Assembly: GCA_964458495.1 (NCBI GenBank) | Contig: CAYWJB010000003.1 | Location: 186,001 to 250,000, forward strand | Source: JANWVO01 sp964458495 | Lineage (GTDB): Bacteria > Acidobacteriota > Terriglobia > Bryobacterales > Bryobacteraceae | DNA: 64,000 nt | Reading direction: 5' to 3' | In this document: piece after piece, positions 63,475 through 64,000 of the stretch | Layout of the letters: every line of letters begins with the position of its first letter | How positions within the stretch are numbered: position 1 is the stretch's first letter | Translations under genes and position numbers: made by a program | Notes under the pieces: generated by a model | Database searches by the model: none | What the model saw: only the letters and a program-made list of their open reading frames with translations | What the model was told of the DNA's origin: nothing

Positions 63475-64000
63475 TCAGTCGTTCTTCCTTTCTCCGGCTC
63501 CGCGGTTCAACTCCAGCAGAAGCCGTTGTGCGGGCCGGTATCCGGGCGCCTCTTCCAGCGCCGCCAGCACCGCGTCCCTCGCCTCGTCGTTGCGTTGGAG
63601 CCCGCGATAAGCCAGCGCCAGCCCATACCACGCCGATGCCGGATCCACAGTGCCGGACGCAAGGACCGCGCGCCATTCCTCCGCCGCTCCCTCCCACCGG
63701 CCGAGCTTCTCCCGCAGCCCGGCCAGCCGCCGGTGCAGCTCCTCGTCCTTCACCGGATAGATCCACAGCAGGCGCGCCAGCGCCGCTTCCGCGTCCGCAG
63801 TGCGCCCCGCCTCTTCCAGCCGCTTCGCCAGTTTCTTGATCAGGTCCGGGTCCCGCCCCCCCTGCTTCATGTAACGCTCCAGCGCGGAAACGGCGCAACC
63901 CGCATCGCCCAGCGCTTCGCACGCCCCTGCCAGCGCTTCGTATGCGCTGCCCGCCTCGACATACTCCGGATAGGCCTCGATGGCGCCCTGTGCCAGCTTT
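63475..64000 (-). CDS. TPR-repeat protein, C-terminal part (cut by window edge)
   Basis: The open frame runs off the right edge; 174 residues are visible (an internal ATG at 63870 is not the start). The helix-turn-helix repeats with the TPR pattern of small and large residues are clear: AYEALAGACEALGDAGCAVS, KKLAKRLEEAGRTADAEAAL, RLAGLREKLGRWEGAAEEWR and AWYGLALAYRGLQRNDEARD. TPR proteins scaffold complexes and commonly accompany MoxR operons. It ends one base before moxR, so it belongs to the same transcript. The rest, including any signal or membrane segment, lies outside. Confidence 0.8.
   Translation of the reverse strand, partial: KLAQGAIEAYPEYVEAGSAYEALAGACEALGDAGCAVSALERYMKQGGRDPDLIKKLAKRLEEAGRTADAEAALARLLWIYPVKDEELHRRLAGLREKLGRWEGAAEEWRAVLASGTVDPASAWYGLALAYRGLQRNDEARDAVLAALEEAPGYRPAQRLLLELNRGAGERKND

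Overview
The window is GC-rich bacterial chromosome, densely packed with genes on both strands. It has no RNA genes, insertion sequences, CRISPR arrays or prophage that I can recognise. The gene content points to Acidobacteriota, most likely the Bryobacterales/Solibacteres side. Signs of this are two very large Oar-like TonB-dependent receptors with an N-terminal carboxypeptidase-regulatory-like domain, two DUF6599-like exported proteins, several Tat-signal enzymes (DUF362, DUF2264, aldo/keto reductase), and a large MoxR-DUF58-BatA-DUF4175 operon. This placement is inference from family content, not a computed classification.

Layout. 1-3.5 kb (minus): RNase J, a GlcD-like FAD oxidase and the start of citrate synthase. 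RNase J has a clear sigma-70-type promoter and a hairpin leader. 3.9-10.5 kb (minus): an AIM24-family protein, a hybrid sensor kinase whose ATP-binding boxes look destroyed, a small unknown, SecA, and a membrane protein overlapping the secA end. 10.6-12.8 kb (plus): a secreted HEAGH putative metalloprotease. 12.8-15.1 kb (minus): alkyladenine glycosylase, chorismate synthase, peptide deformylase. 15.1-17.3 kb (plus): thpR-plsY-gpsA, overlapping genes with two phospholipid-synthesis steps. 17.3-20.9 and 24.8-28.3 kb (plus): the two TonB-dependent receptors. They flank a minus-strand group (21.1-24.4 kb) with an S41-type protein lacking both catalytic residues, an FmdB zinc ribbon, a TIGR03087-like glycosyltransferase and GmhB. 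28.4-33.4 kb: a Tat/ferredoxin aldo/keto reductase with a DUF6599 protein, divergent from DUF362 and DUF2264 Tat proteins. 33.4-37.3 kb (minus): glutamate dehydrogenase and MutS.

37.3-46.7 kb holds a Tat-signal protein with an M14-like motif, an aquaglyceroporin and DUF177/YceD, then a NarL-type two-component pair, a glucosylglycerate-type synthase/phosphatase pair, rpmF-plsX and dsbD. The usual yceD-rpmF-plsX order is interrupted. 46.7-55.4 kb: KDG kinase, an exported tandem RidA-like protein, hemerythrin, a DoxX/MauE-thioredoxin fusion, a YtcJ-like amidohydrolase with a small membrane partner, ProRS and a class V aminotransferase. 55.4-56.0 kb: a stand-alone protein with CHAT/caspase-like His and Cys motifs. 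56.1-64.0 kb (minus): a tightly coupled run of TPR protein (cut by the window), MoxR ATPase, DUF58, BatA/VWA and a 1190-residue DUF4175 protein.

The most interesting points are the catalytically dead S41 homologue, the CHAT-like orphan, the degenerate hybrid kinase, the exported tandem RidA protein and the MoxR/DUF4175 operon. No complete, obviously new multi-gene system is evident. Domain calls are by eye from motifs; no database search was possible.
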